A DNA stretch of 64,000 bases, taken from contig JADLZK010005548.1 in assembly GCA_015847255.1 (NCBI GenBank), positions 1 to 64,000 of the forward strand. The letters are read 5' to 3'. The notes beneath the pieces are model-generated. The model saw nothing but the letters and a program-made list of their open reading frames with translations. It did not search any database and was not told the origin of the DNA. The DNA is from Hyparrhenia diplandra. Lineage: Eukaryota > Streptophyta > Magnoliopsida > Poales > Poaceae. The position numbers and the translations under genes were made by a program. Positions 1-12,389 of the stretch are shown piece by piece. Numbering within the stretch: the first letter of the stretch is position 1; the number at the start of each line of letters is the position of its first letter.

Positions 1-3000
1 ATGTCGAGGCACCCATCCCAGCAACCCTTCTCTCTTGTTTCCCAGTACCCCGCCTTTGTAGCGATACGTCGTCCCGCCCTCGGTGTCCTGCTCGAACCAC
101 GGGGTTTCCAGCCATTGTCTTGAAGCTTCCGTTGACTGCAATGAGACAGAATAGGATGAAACAGCATGTAGGAAATGTGATCTATGAAAGGCTCAACTTC
201 TTCCAAAAATATTTGGCAAGATCCTCTATGTCAGCTATAAATTTTACGTAGGAAGCGAAAGAGGATACCATTCTCTGCCGTCGTTCAATCTCAACTTCTC
301 TGCATTTGCCTTCTCGTATTCACCGTTCTCTAGGTGACGCTGGTCTGGCCTCAGCCGTGAATCAGTAGGTGGAAGTTTCTCCTGAATCCAGGAATGACAA
401 AGCAATAAGGACAAAATCTTGATTAGAAACACTTATGTGGCAATCACATGGAAAATCCATACCTGCAGCCCTGGGGTTAACTCATTCAGTGTGATCGCAA
501 ATGAAGACAAATTGTATCGTCGGTTGGGTTAGGAGCAGGTTTGTTTTTTTTCCCACAGCAGCGAGGCACCTTTTTCACTTGATCGGGCTCTTCACCTTGA
601 AAGTATCAGAATTACTACAATACATGCTTTCATCCCACTTCCCTATCAAAAACGAAGCTTTGTTCCCGTTATTATCCTCGACAAAGCCTTGTACCTGTGG
701 ACAAAGTGCATGCAACAGATAAACATAATGTAGTGTATGAAAGAGACAAACATACAGCTAAACATGGTACCACTTGAATTAAATTACAGCTCAGATGTCA
801 CACATAAAAGACGGGAAATATAAATTTCTGTAACCTAGGGCAGTAAGTATATAACGAAATTTGTAAATCACAGCTAACTCAGTCCAAATTATATCATCAG
901 CACAAGGAGAACCACTTGCCCCAAGTGATCAAAGGTCAAATGGATGGTAACTCTAGCCACTCATATTGAGACCCCAGGCCAAGAGTTTGAAATCTTGCAA
1001 TGAAAAGTGGTTTACATCTCTCCCACAGTTTATTGTCAGATGCTAAGAGCATGATAATCATGCAAGACTCTTCATATGTAAATGCCAACAGCACAAAAGA
1101 AGATAATGAGTTCACCGCAGATTGGTCAGAAGGTAATGTACTCAAAGCGGAATACATGTGTGGGCTCTACATCCCTTGTTAACAATTGTTATATTTTGAG
1201 TTGACACTTAACAGTACAAAGAAAGGAATTATGCGAAACATACTAGATGAGGATTCCGGTCAAGAAGTGATGGCTCTTTGAACTTCAGTTTACATGAATA
1301 CTGACGATTCCCTTTAATGTGCATGGTTCCATGGTGACTGCAGTACAACTTCCCAAGAATGAGATTGTGAATGGTCGTTGTGACCTGAAAAGGCGATATG
1401 ATAAGAATTTTGTTATGATGAGAAGAGACTTATAATATCAATCAGCAACATTAGTATCTCCAGTTGTGCTGGGCACCTTATTCCATTGGAAGATTTCACC
1501 ATCCTCAAATTCCAGAGTCAAAGTGCCAACTGGTTCAACTTGAATTGACTGCCCCCAAAACTTGGATTTGAGATTGCTGTCGCCCCAGAATTTCCAGCCC
1601 TTGCCTTCACAGTGGCAGGCAATCAGCATTGGATGATGACTAACCTATTGGTGAAAATGTTGAACAGCAATGTAATGAAATTAAAAGTCTACAATTCAAA
1701 AGTCCCACAAAGTAAGATATGGATGCTCAGTAAAAAGGTAGACAAAGGGACATAGCTCTATCAGAAATTAAATGACTATGGAATGGACATACAACATTAG
1801 TTTTGCATTATATGAACATAAATGAAAGAAAATAAAGTTCATTTTCTTAGTAAATGCATAAATCCTTCCCCTAGAGACCCAAACAGCATCTCTTGCACAA
1901 GATGAACAAAGCGTATTGAACTAACCTTTTCGCAAAAAACGAACTCCTTTGTCAGGGTAATCAGCTTCATAGGTCTCTCCTAGTAGTGGATTGAATGGTT
2001 TGCAAGGTCTTGCAACAGATGAAGCATAGCCAGAGACCGCAAAAGCGGCTACTTTTAGAATTCGCATGAGGCTGTCTCCCTAGTAGAATTCGAATATAAG
2101 AATGAAGAAAGTTAGTATATCATAGCAACATGCATGGTATTAGAAACATGATATATGTTGATACACAGAACTGCAGCATTTCCTAACAAGTAATATTTGT
2201 ACAGCATAGCTGAGCAAAACTAATAGATAAAACTATACTACTCTGAGAACAACTTTCACTATTTTAAGAATGAGTAAACTGCCACGCTTATTAGCAGAGT
2301 ATACTGCTTGAACAATAAGATGAGTTCCCAACATGACAACACGTACTAATATGTAATCTGATCAGCAGATATGACACATCAAGTTTTAACTTGCTTCACA
2401 ATCACATTTGAAGATTGAATTTGCTGATTTGAACTATGATCCAGTGCTGAACAAGAAAACGGATTGGAAATAATTTTGTTGATCTCTGCCACTCATGGAA
2501 AGCAGATGAAATTCCTAGACATGTGCAATACCAAAGATGCGAAAAGCGATCTTACCATTTTTCCATGTTGATATGCCTGATCTAAGAGGTATGAATATTC
2601 CAAATCTTCAAAGCACTTCTGAAGAGATGAGAGTGGTTCGTTGAAGTAAACTGGAAGACAAACTCGTGTCAAATCCTTTCCCAACGCTATCTTTAATAAT
2701 GGACCAGAGGCTGATCCCTTTCTCTTTCTCAGTAGGCTCAGGCAGCCTACTCCGTCATTGTGTGATTTGTGGTAAGCTGTTGCTACTGAATCATGTGTTT
2801 GGGAATCCACCGACTTCCTGACCAGTTAACATGGTTGATCTGTTGTCTGACTCTGTGAAGTAGTCTACAGAATCAAAGAATGTAGATTCATCTTCACAGA
2901 TCAATTCACTTCCATCTTGCTTCTCAAACTCATGCTCATCAGATTCTGTTGTGCTATATTCTAAGCAAGAAAACCAATTATACCATTAGCAAGATGTTAA

Positions 3001-6000
3001 TTCTTAGGAAACAAATGTGGGAGTTCAAAGTTACCGGGCTACTTGAAACATTAGCATGCAAGGTGAAAGAAAGACAACAAGAAACTGATAAGTAGATCAT
3101 GTAGCTGGTTTAGTGGCCACAGTATGTGTTAACATCGCACCGCTAAAATTTCCATGCCGAGAACTAGAGAAGTCATTTCTTGTCAATGCCTCCTGTGTTA
3201 TACTTCCATCTTTACCTTCCTGCACAAATATGTGTGTAATACACTATGTAAAATTCCTGCAGGAAAAAGAGGAGAGTAACCATTCAAGGAGTAACCTTTG
3301 CAAACTTATATAACTATTTCAACATGAGATATGCTGATTGGCAGGAATTTAAGAAGCCACAAGTATATACAGAATCTACTTTCAGGCATTAAGTCGGTTG
3401 CTGCTACGTATCACTGTTGTGCAAACCTATTTCAGCATGAGATATGCTGATTGGCAGGAATTTAAGAAGCCACAAGTATATACAGAATTTACTTTCAGGC
3501 ATTAAGTCGGTTGCTGCTACGTATCACTGTTGTGCAAACTAATGACTGGTTGCCACTACTTGACACAGTCGTGCGAAGACATGAACTCGTACAAATGGAG
3601 CTCCTCTTACCTCAAAATGATGTCTGCAGGACCCAAACAAACTTAAGTAATCCTCATAACGCCGCTTCAGTTGCTTCCGGTAGCCGGAGAACTCAGAAAG
3701 CACAATCTGTTCACAGTCCTGTATAAGACTCTCATTCAGACCCTCTTGATGCATTCGATCTCTAAGCCTTGCCGTTGAAATCGAAACATCGCTCTGCACA
3801 AAAGTTGCTCTCCCACTGAGTGACCCGAGAGAATAAACACTCCTTGCCAGGATCAAGGCCTCGATCCAGGAAACACGGTCATCTTTTCGACTCCGTCTTC
3901 AAGTGAAGCGTCTTGGTGGGGAAAAAGATGTAGAATCTCCTATCATCCGACTTACTCTCCCGAAATGCTGACACCTAAAAACATAGTAACTTATTAGCTC
4001 CCATTGGTTTGTAACTGGGTGGACTTGCTCATGAAAAATGTGTAAAACTACCGTTGGCCTTATGCAATGACTATGCATCAGGCATTCAGGCCTAGGAAAA
4101 GCATACACATACAGACCAGCATCCATAATATATTATAGACAATCTTAAACCTTCTTGCACAGAATATGACAACTGATTTAAGGAACAAAGAATGGATTCC
4201 CCAGAAGAAGAAAGAATATAGAAATCGGATCCCTCTCCCTTCAACTTGGATCTTTGGTTTTGGGGGAAAAGGGAAACAAAATGAAAATCCAACGAAAAAG
4301 AATTGAGGGGGAAAACAAAGATCTCAAGAAACCATGAAAACAAATCCAAGCTGCAATCTACCTCAACCAAACAACCTACACAGTTCCTGAGGATCCACAA
4401 GACACCCCTGATTCAATCTGACATAGACCACAGGTCCTCCATCCATTTTATTCCCTCCCCGAGGCTCCTCTCCTCTCTCTATGCGGCCACTTGGATGGAC
4501 TGTGCATGCTTTTTAATTCTTGGGACCCATGGGCAAAGGCCTTGAAAAGACCCAGTGATAGTACTAACACTGGGAGTTCAACAGCTAGTAAAAGCCTTGT
4601 GGAAAAGCAACCCCTGGACCAGTACAAATCAATAATGCAAATTCCTAAAACATCCCCAGAGCATATCCTATCTGGTAATTCACATTATTAAATTATGTAA
4701 CCCCTGTCATGTACTCATCCATTTGGATGAATCCTATCATACAGCACGGTTTGGGTTAAAAAAAACGTGCACAGTAACAAGACAGCGACTAACTGATAAA
4801 CTCTGCTTGTCCTAATCGATCTTTATCAATAAGAATGGCAACAGAGCCCCCATCATTTTCAGAAATAACAAGAAGGCCTGAAATTTAGACAAAACCTGCG
4901 AAAAGATCAGGCTTTTTACGTGCAAAGATGTACCTGATCCGCTGATCGCGTGACAGAGAAAGGTACGGCCCTTTTGGAAAAAAAAAAAAGGGCGAAGCCT
5001 TTTGTTGGTTTATACTCCATCCAAGCTAAACTAGATTCTGCTAAGTTTGGACAGGAAACGGTCTTTGGGCCACTAATAAAGTGGATTAGTCAGTTGATTA
5101 ATTAATCAAGCATGCTAATCTTAGCACCATTGAACGGATTAGAGGGAGGGGGGACGATCTGAGCAAGAAAATGGACAGGATTGAATGATTTGTCACGGCA
5201 ATGCGCAGACAAGGAGAAGGATGGAATGAATGCGAGTATCCTAGCGAAAAGGAAAATAGAAAAGGGAGGTCACGTCATTTCGATCCAGCAATGTGACGAT
5301 GTCTCCCACCTACCATTCCATTCCATCATCACGAGCAGCAGAACTCGACACGAGAATCTACTACCTTGCACCACCCTCCCTCTCGAAAAGAACCCAACCA
5401 ATTAAATAAATTTCTTTTCTCTCTCTTTTTCCAATTTTGCAACACTTTGATCCAGTGACTGCGTCGCGAAGGCAACTAAATTCCCTGGGAACACAGATTG
5501 GCAATAAGAAGATCTCGCAAATTCATTCAGCGGGCGGGAAGTACGTAATCGCGGTGAAATGGTTGGTTAAAATCAGCCTGGAATGAATTGCATTCACATT
5601 CACCCAACGAGCAGTAGTCAAGAGGAATGCGGGGAGGAGAAATAAACCGTCGAGAGGAAAACAAGAGGACGAAATCACGAAACGGAATCTGCGCCACCGG
5701 CCGGGATCACGCGGCAACCGCACGGAGGAAGGATGGGGAAGGGGGCGAGGCAGACCTTGAGGAAAACGACGCCGGCGGGCTTCTCGTTGCGGCGGGGTCC
5801 TCCGGTCCTGGAGCCGATCACCCTGACCTCCCCGCCATCGCCGTCCTCCCGCGCCCCGGAGGCACGGGACCGGGACCCGGCGTCGGCACGAATCTTGGAG
5901 TAGGACAGGACGCCGTCGCGGAGCGAGAACCAGCGCTCCCGCCACCCGCGGCCGTAGTTGGTCCACTTGTGCAGCACGCCCTCCACCGCGACGGCCGACC

Positions 6001-6194
6001 CCGCCGCCGCCGCTGCCGCGGCGGCGGCGGCATCTGGCTCCGGCGTCAGCGTCGGCGTGGCGTCCCCGGCGGCGGCGGCGGCGCGGCGGAGAGGCAGCAC
6101 AGCGCGCTGTGGTGGAGGTGGTGGTTACTGTACTGGCCTTTCCCGTGGCCGCGGCCGCTCCCCCTCCGCCTCCTCCTCTCATGCTCTGCGTCAT
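1..6194 (-). CDS. Oxysterol-binding-protein-related protein (ORP), PH + ORD, 3' end outside window, frame broken
   Basis: This is a lipid-transfer protein of the OSBP/ORP family, known to move sterols or phosphoinositides at membrane contact sites. The PH domain lies in the first exon (about 5756-6100; VEGVLHKWTNYGRGWRERWF), joined to 3611-3974, which completes it (SDDRRFYIF) and starts a coiled linker. Further exons are 3141-3219, 2556-2960 (acidic linker, then ORD start GKDLTRVCLPVYFNEP), 1926-2079, 1477-1644 (VSHHP signature), 1244-1384, 463-694, 269-381 (LRPDQRHLENGEY) and 1-135, running off the left edge. The N-terminal ATG is at 6194 or 6182, but the PH frame is closed upstream by a stop at 6125-6127, so leader and PH are out of phase. 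About ten single-base shifts occur, for example exon 1926-2079 is 154 nt where 156 is expected between phase-0 introns. Residues and splice sites are otherwise conserved. Family is certain; whether the gene is intact is not. Confidence 0.9.
3317..3540. repeat. Tandem duplication, 113-bp period, in an ORP intron
   Basis: Two near-identical copies stand head to tail in the intron between ORP exons 3141-3219 and 3611-3974. The same core (catgagatatgctgattgg) starts at 3323 and again at 3436. Only a few substitutions separate the copies, so the duplication is fairly recent. No coding exon is included. Confidence 0.9.
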
Positions 6195-7342
6195 CCGGCG
6201 CGGCGCTCCGACGGCGGCGAGGCGACGGACGGCGAGGGACGGACGGGACGGGACGGGACGGGACGCGGGGGAGGGGAAGAGAATCGCTCGCCTCGCGAGG
6301 TCCTCGCCACGGTTGCTCTCTTTATTTTTAGCAGCGGTTGGTCGCTATTTATGTGTGGGTCCCACCCACCCTTCTGTTCTTTCTCTCCCCTACTCTCTCT
6401 GTTTTCTTTTTTTTTTATTTTTTTTTTGATATCTTGTCTCCACTACTCTCTTTGGTTACAAACAAGCAGGGTTTTTATACCTGGGTCGGTTTCCTGGAAA
6501 ACAATGATTCTGAAAAGGCCCGGTAGGCAGATGGGACCTACGGTATAAAAGATTTGAAATTCAAAATGTAAAATTTGAAAAAAAAAAATTCAAAAAAATT
6601 TCTTGTAAAATAGCTCATAATTTGTAGAATCCAATGGTGTAAAAATTTCTCAAATTTGAGTTCGTTTGGTATAAAAATTTCAAATCTAAGTTTGAAAAAA
6701 AAAAAAAAAAATACAGGCCCATTAAGGCCCATTAAATCATGAAGGTCGAAAAGCATACTAAACACACTCAAATTTGAGTAATTTTGACATCATTGGATTC
6801 TACAAATCATGAAGTATTTTTAGGATTTTTTTTTAGCATTTTATGAAAAAATTAAATTTTGAATTTTGAAAAAACCGTTCAAACCGCTCAAAACCGCCAG
6901 AAACTGTTTATACCGGGTAGGTAAACCGCTCAAAACCTAGGTAAAAAGATTTTTACCGATGAACTGAAAATTTGAATTCAATTGAATTCAAAAGAAAACC
7001 AACCCGGGTTTGCACGCAGTAAATCGGTCCGAAATCGAAAACCGGACCCGGCGGTTTGGTTCAACCGGTCGGTAAAAAAAAACCCCGCAAACAAGCGAGG
7101 GCTTTATTTGGGGATCTTTTTGGGTGGTTTTTGGGATTTGGATTTGGATTTGGCCTGTGTAAAAAAATTGCAACAACAGACTTTTTTCAACTTAAACCTC
7201 GGTTAATGACACTTTGTCTTAATGAAAATAGGGATTACTTGGATTAGGCTATTATCTCCTCTCTTCTTGGATAGAGATTATCTACAACAACAACGATCAT
7301 TTCGGCTATATATGTGTTTTGTTTTAGGTTTTGTAGGAGGTA
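6195..7342. other. ORP upstream flank, no gene; AT-rich with an inverted repeat
   Basis: This is the 5' flank of the ORP gene. It begins GC-rich and turns into A/T-rich DNA with long A and T runs. A stretch near 6628-6662 (gtagaatccaatg ... ctcaaatttgagt) returns in reverse complement at about 6767-6805, giving arms of roughly 38 bp around a 100-bp spacer. Short open frames here are low-complexity and I see no coding family. Confidence 0.5.
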
Positions 7343-7576
7343 CTCCCTCCGTCTCTAAAAAGAATGTCGCCGTGGGATACGTGCCAAAAGTTTGACTCAA
7401 TTTATAGAAAATACGTGTAACATTTAAATTTGTTAAAAAAAAAAAAAACTAGACTTAAAGATCTTTCTGATGATGCTAATTACTTAGCATAAATATTTAT
7501 GTATTTTAAATATATAATTGTCGGCATTTGTTTTCTAAAAAGCGTAGTGACAATCTCTTTTTAGGGACGGAGAGAG
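7343..7576. mobile_element. Stowaway-type MITE
   Basis: The terminal inverted repeat CTCCCTCCGTCTCTAAAAAG at the left matches the reverse complement of the right end (ttagggacggagagag). The element is bounded by TA on both sides, the mariner/Stowaway target duplication. Its inside (cgtgggatacgtgccaaaag, then actagacttaaagatcttt) recurs in opposite orientation in the element at 31602-31840, so the two belong to one family. Confidence 0.85.
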
Positions 7577-8659
7577 TAGGTTCTTTCTACGCCTGCATAT
7601 TTTATACAGTATATTTCTTTTATTGTCTATGACAATATAGCCATTCGATTATATATAAACCTGGTGAGCGTGTGTACTGTTTGTGGTATATGGTCATATT
7701 AGTTTGGGTCTTCAGAGATTGGTTTTGTGTATGACGCAATTATTGTTGGATTATTGTCGTAGTGTTTTTCTAATTACATGAACCGCAATTGAGACATTTA
7801 CATTAGCTCTCTAAATTCTTATCCACGTAATTGCATACTTTACACTATATAGAAGTGTCATTACGTGATTTGTTGATAGATTTAAGCATGTCATGTGTTT
7901 CAATCAACAACAAAATCCCAAAATCATATAGTGCTTTTATTAATTGTTTCTGGGAGACATAGCTACATATTAAGATATTTTACCATTTTCAATAATTTAT
8001 AATAGCTTTGTTAGGCCATATATATGTGGTTCTCTTAATTGGTGGTTGGGGACCGGGTCATAGTGGACGTAGTTTTCAGATCTTTTTAGGACATGGTATG
8101 CTGTGATCATACGCAATGGTGATTTTTGGTGAAAAGGCATCTTTTGTGCTTTGAGTTTTCTTGGAATTAACTTCATGTGTCATCTTTTTCTATTTTTTGA
8201 ACTTAAACTTTGTGCGGTATCATCTTACAGTTTACAAATATGGTTAGTAAGAAATAACAAAATAATGCAAAGAAGAAAAAAAAAGGTAGAGGTTATGTAT
8301 GCAAAGACATGAAGAAACCTGTTTACCAGATTTAGGAGCACATGATGATGTCATAGGGATCAGGAGTGGTTCACATGCTATGACTAGATTTAGTGGGCCT
8401 TAATGTATAGTTAAAGTGTACTACACCAGTTACCATTTTTAAGTGAGAAAGAGTGTACTAATCAGTAGACCAGTAGGTGATAACTAGTGGTGAGAGCAGC
8501 TTCCACTTAGCCCTTTTCGATTTGTTTTGTGCTTGCAAGAAAGATAATTTTGACTCGCTCTAGAAGTGTGCTACGTTCCACAGGACACACCTTGGAGGCT
8601 TGACTGCACTTGCTAGGCCATCAATACAATATATGTGAGCACTAACAAAATTGCAAGGG

Positions 8660-8700
8660 CCTCTTAATGAGAAACGGGTTTAAACCCGATCGCGAAAAAA
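8660..8700 (+). mobile_element. Very short 5'-truncated retroposon end with target duplication
   Basis: About 40 bp ending in a run of A (cgatcgcgaaaaaa) lies between two copies of caaaattgcaaggg at 8646-8659 and 8701-8714. A perfect 14-bp direct repeat around a short A-tailed segment is the signature of target-primed retrotransposition with extreme 5' truncation. The source element cannot be named from so little sequence. Confidence 0.6.
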
Positions 8701-9332
8701 CAAAATTGCAAGGGAATATATAAAAATGGAGAAAACAACCAGAATGTTAATGAAGCTCTCAACACCATTGCGGCTGCCCTAAGCACACATTGATACAACG
8801 AGCATGTTGTTAACATTGGAATAATAATTAGCCATAAATGTAAACCCCATGTTAATGAAGTCAAAGACTCAAATTTGGGTAGAAAGATACTATTACCACC
8901 AAGAATCTAATTAACCAACAAGGCAACACTGCAGCCTAGTAAGGCACAAACTTTCAAGTTGTAACAAGGAGATGCCGTAAAAGAAATTGGATGTTCTTGT
9001 CTCAAAAAACAACCTCATGCTCCCCTTGAGATTTTTTTTTTTTTTTATATCAGCTAGTTATCGCTAAGGGCATCTATAAATTCTAACCCCCATAAAAAAC
9101 ATATAAATCTAACACAAACATGTTGATTCTTCATGAGAGTTGGTGGTGTTTTGTATAGTATCATCAAGTAAATTTTATGGGTTCGATGCAGTAGCATACG
9201 AGAAATAAAGGATTATTTTGGTTTTAAGTGATCGAGCCTACTCAAGATTCGAATAGGGATTTGTCCAAGAGGTTGTGATTGCTTCTGGTGCCACTTGGTA
9301 GGGCTCCCCATCCCCCTTTTGACGACCCTTTT

Positions 9333-9514
9333 GGCCTGTTTGGTAGGGCCTCTCCCTGACCTAGAAAAGTCATACTAAATGTTTTGTAGGAGGTGCGTTT
9401 TTAGTGAAAATAGAGGAGTCATAGCTATTTTGGACCAACCACAAATTGTGGCTCCTCCAAAAACGGTTCCATGTCCTCCAAAGGAACCCTTAGGAGGAGG
9501 CCTACCAAACATCC
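9333..9514. mobile_element. Small hAT-like MITE
   Basis: The left end (ggcctgtttggtagggcctc) is repeated in inverted form at the right end (aggcctaccaaacatcc). Flanks are similar but not identical (ccctttt and cccttta), as expected for an aged 8-bp target duplication. No coding capacity. The superfamily is inferred from end sequence and flank length only. Confidence 0.5.
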
Positions 9515-11705
9515 CCTTTATATAGTCAAGGAGATGACATTTACAGGTACAGGATATTGGTGGTGATGTCATCATGCTTGGTTCGGACTTAACCAATTGG
9601 CTGCCTCATGTATCACTCGTTCGACTAGTCTTCTGGGCACTCTTCTCCTTGACGAACATCATCATCAGGGCAATTCCCCTTCATCCATTGTACAACAGTT
9701 AACCTCGATTGCTCATGGCGACAATGTCTCTCGTTATACTAGATAGATGGGTGTCGCACCTTCCCTATACCAGTTAGGTGAGACGGTGTTTGTATACGTG
9801 CATCGAACTGTCAAGTTCTATGTCTAACACAGACTATACTAGGTCAGCTAAAGGAGGGCGTTGTAGCCTGTTCGGGATATCGTGAACATCTCTCGGCTTT
9901 GACTAGACGTGTTGCTTCTTTTGGACGCCCAATTTTTTTCCTCACTCGAATCTTAGGCTGATTTCTGCACCTAAGCCCATCTTTTCTGAGAGGGGACCTT
10001 GGTACCTCCTATTAACGGTTTAGTCGGAGACGTCATGACACACGGTCTGACATTCAGTGCGAAGATGAGGATATCCGGCGATAGAAGCTTTGTCAAAACT
10101 TGTATTGAATCAAGGCTAGATAGTTTTTCCATTGTACTTCCTTTGAAGCGAAATATCAACTTTTGAAGGTCTTCGGCATAAAAAACAAAAGAACAAGCAC
10201 CACTCCTTTTTTGTAATTAGTCTTTGTTGGGAGTTCTTAGAAAATGAAGTGTTTGATAGTCTTGCTTAGAAGAGATCTTTACGCTTTTAATTGGTCAAAT
10301 CAAAATGTCAGGTCCACTAGTGGTGGCACGTGTGCGTGTCTGGTGTGCCCCGCCTGACCAGCAAGCCTAGCTCTTTCCTAGGCCTATTTTTTATTCACTC
10401 TCTCCATCACTACCAAGCTTTATGAAACTCGCTCTCACTGACAATATGGGTCAATGTTTACAGATGCCACTAGTCGGTGTTAGATAACGCTGTGTCCGTG
10501 ACGGAGCAGTTAGTATCGTACGCTGGAAATGATCCAGTACACTTGTAATAGGTGAAGGGTTTGGAACCTTTTTTATCACTTTTTTATACTTCAACCTTTT
10601 ATATTGTTGCATGTTTTAGATGCTTTTATATCAATAAAATTCACCACCATGGGAATTTTTTTCAGAAATATTATATACTCCTTCTATTTTTACATGTCGT
10701 AGGTCTTGTTTTTCAAATTTTGACCATCATCAATTTCAAAGAAACCATTTAATTTTACAATAGTGGACATATATATTATGGAAATATTTATCATAATGAG
10801 GTGTAAAAACATAAATTTTATGTTTTAAACCTATGTAGTTTTATTAAAAAAAATAGTGGTATAAAAATAAAATATTTGACTTTGACAAAATAAATACAAC
10901 ACACGGCCGGTGAAATATTTTGGGTTAAACTCTTGTAGCACTTTTATTTCTATTTGGTAATTATTGTCCCATCATGGACTAACTAAGCTCAAAAGATTCG
11001 TCTCGCAAATTCCACCAAATTGTGCAATTAATTATTTTATTTATCTTTATTTAATGTTCCATACATGCGTAACGAGATTTGATGTAACGGTTTACTGCAG
11101 TACTTTTGAACTAAACATGGCCACATATGTAAAAGTAACATAGGAGTAATACACAAACTCCTAGCCTGCTGCTACATTTCAAAACTATTCACTACTACTA
11201 TTTGTGAATGCATGGAAACAGTAATGTAAACTACGATCTGACTGATGCGCTACAGAAGATTGGTTTTTGTCTTGACCCACCGCGTTGTAAAGAGAGCGAT
11301 ACATTTATTCTTATTTTATTTGATTTGATGTTGGATCCAATCACAGTTTACATAATTAATTGGAGGATGGTACGGGTAGACAACCATTGAATTTGGTGAA
11401 CTTTGCAGTTAGTAGGCTTGGCCCACGTGTCAAGAACACAAAATGAATAAGGAAATTACTATTTATCCTTGAGAGATCTTTTCTATAGAAATGATAGGTG
11501 TATTAGACTAGAGGAATTTTATAAAGTTTGAGAAGTTATTCTAATTTAATTTAGTTGATAATTACAAACAGCTCCTAAAACACTAGGGAGGATTTAGTTT
11601 CCATGTACAAACTCTTCTGACCGGCTAGAATACTACTAAGCTGTTGTATTAAACTTTTGCTCCACATTAATACAGAGATGCACAAACTTCCTCGAGAAAA
11701 GCTCT

Positions 11706-12389
11706 AAGGGCATTCGCAATGGTATAAGTCACTTATTAGCTCTCTAAGCCAACTTGTCAAATAATGCTAACTCTTAACAATGGCTCGTAACATGATTATA
11801 TTTATATGACACTCTCACATGATCTTGTATGAGTCTACCTCTTGATCAAGAACTAGCTTTTCTCTCTCTTCCATTAAAAATGTTAAAAATAGTGCTAAGG
11901 CCAGTCTCCGTGAGGAGTTTCATAGCGTTGTTTCCAAGACGCCACATCATGTAGAAGAAAATAAAACACAGATGAAACCCTCACTCTCAATAGAGAGTTT
12001 CATTCTATAGTTTCATACACATTAAATTTCAAGACTCATAGAGAGTTGGTATTCGTGCCAAGAGAGTTTCATCCCCATGAAACTCATTTCTTCTCTCTCT
12101 TCTTAAAATACGGTGTCACATCATCTAAAAATACCTACATGGCAGCTCATTAAATGCAAATGAAGCTGAGGGCGTCATGAGAAGCGATAGGCTAGTCTTA
12201 GCTACGTAGTACGTTGATGTGGAGATGAGAGACGTAAACAAAATTATTCTATATTATTGGACCCACATGCTCCTCTCATATGTTTTTGGGCTACGTGAAA
12301 TAGTTTAGCTATTTGCTTGTGGCCAGGTGACTTTTTCTGCCGCGTCGTCATCTAGTAGCGAAAATAGCTAACCATTACGGACGCCCTGA
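11706..12389. mobile_element. Nested MITEs: an outer element interrupted by a second
   Basis: The outer ends match in inverted orientation: agggcattcgcaatggt at the left and the complement of attacggacgccct at the right. Inside, from about 11899 to 12203, a second element starts with ggccagtctccgtgaggag and ends with a loosely matching inverted copy, and it is rich in tttcat motifs. The inner ends are diverged, so its limits are approximate. Confidence 0.5.

Noticed and set aside
1..6194. Calling the ORP gene a pseudogene
   Set aside because: The shifts are single bases amid conserved residues and intact splice sites, and similar shifts affect unrelated genes, so sequence error is the better explanation.
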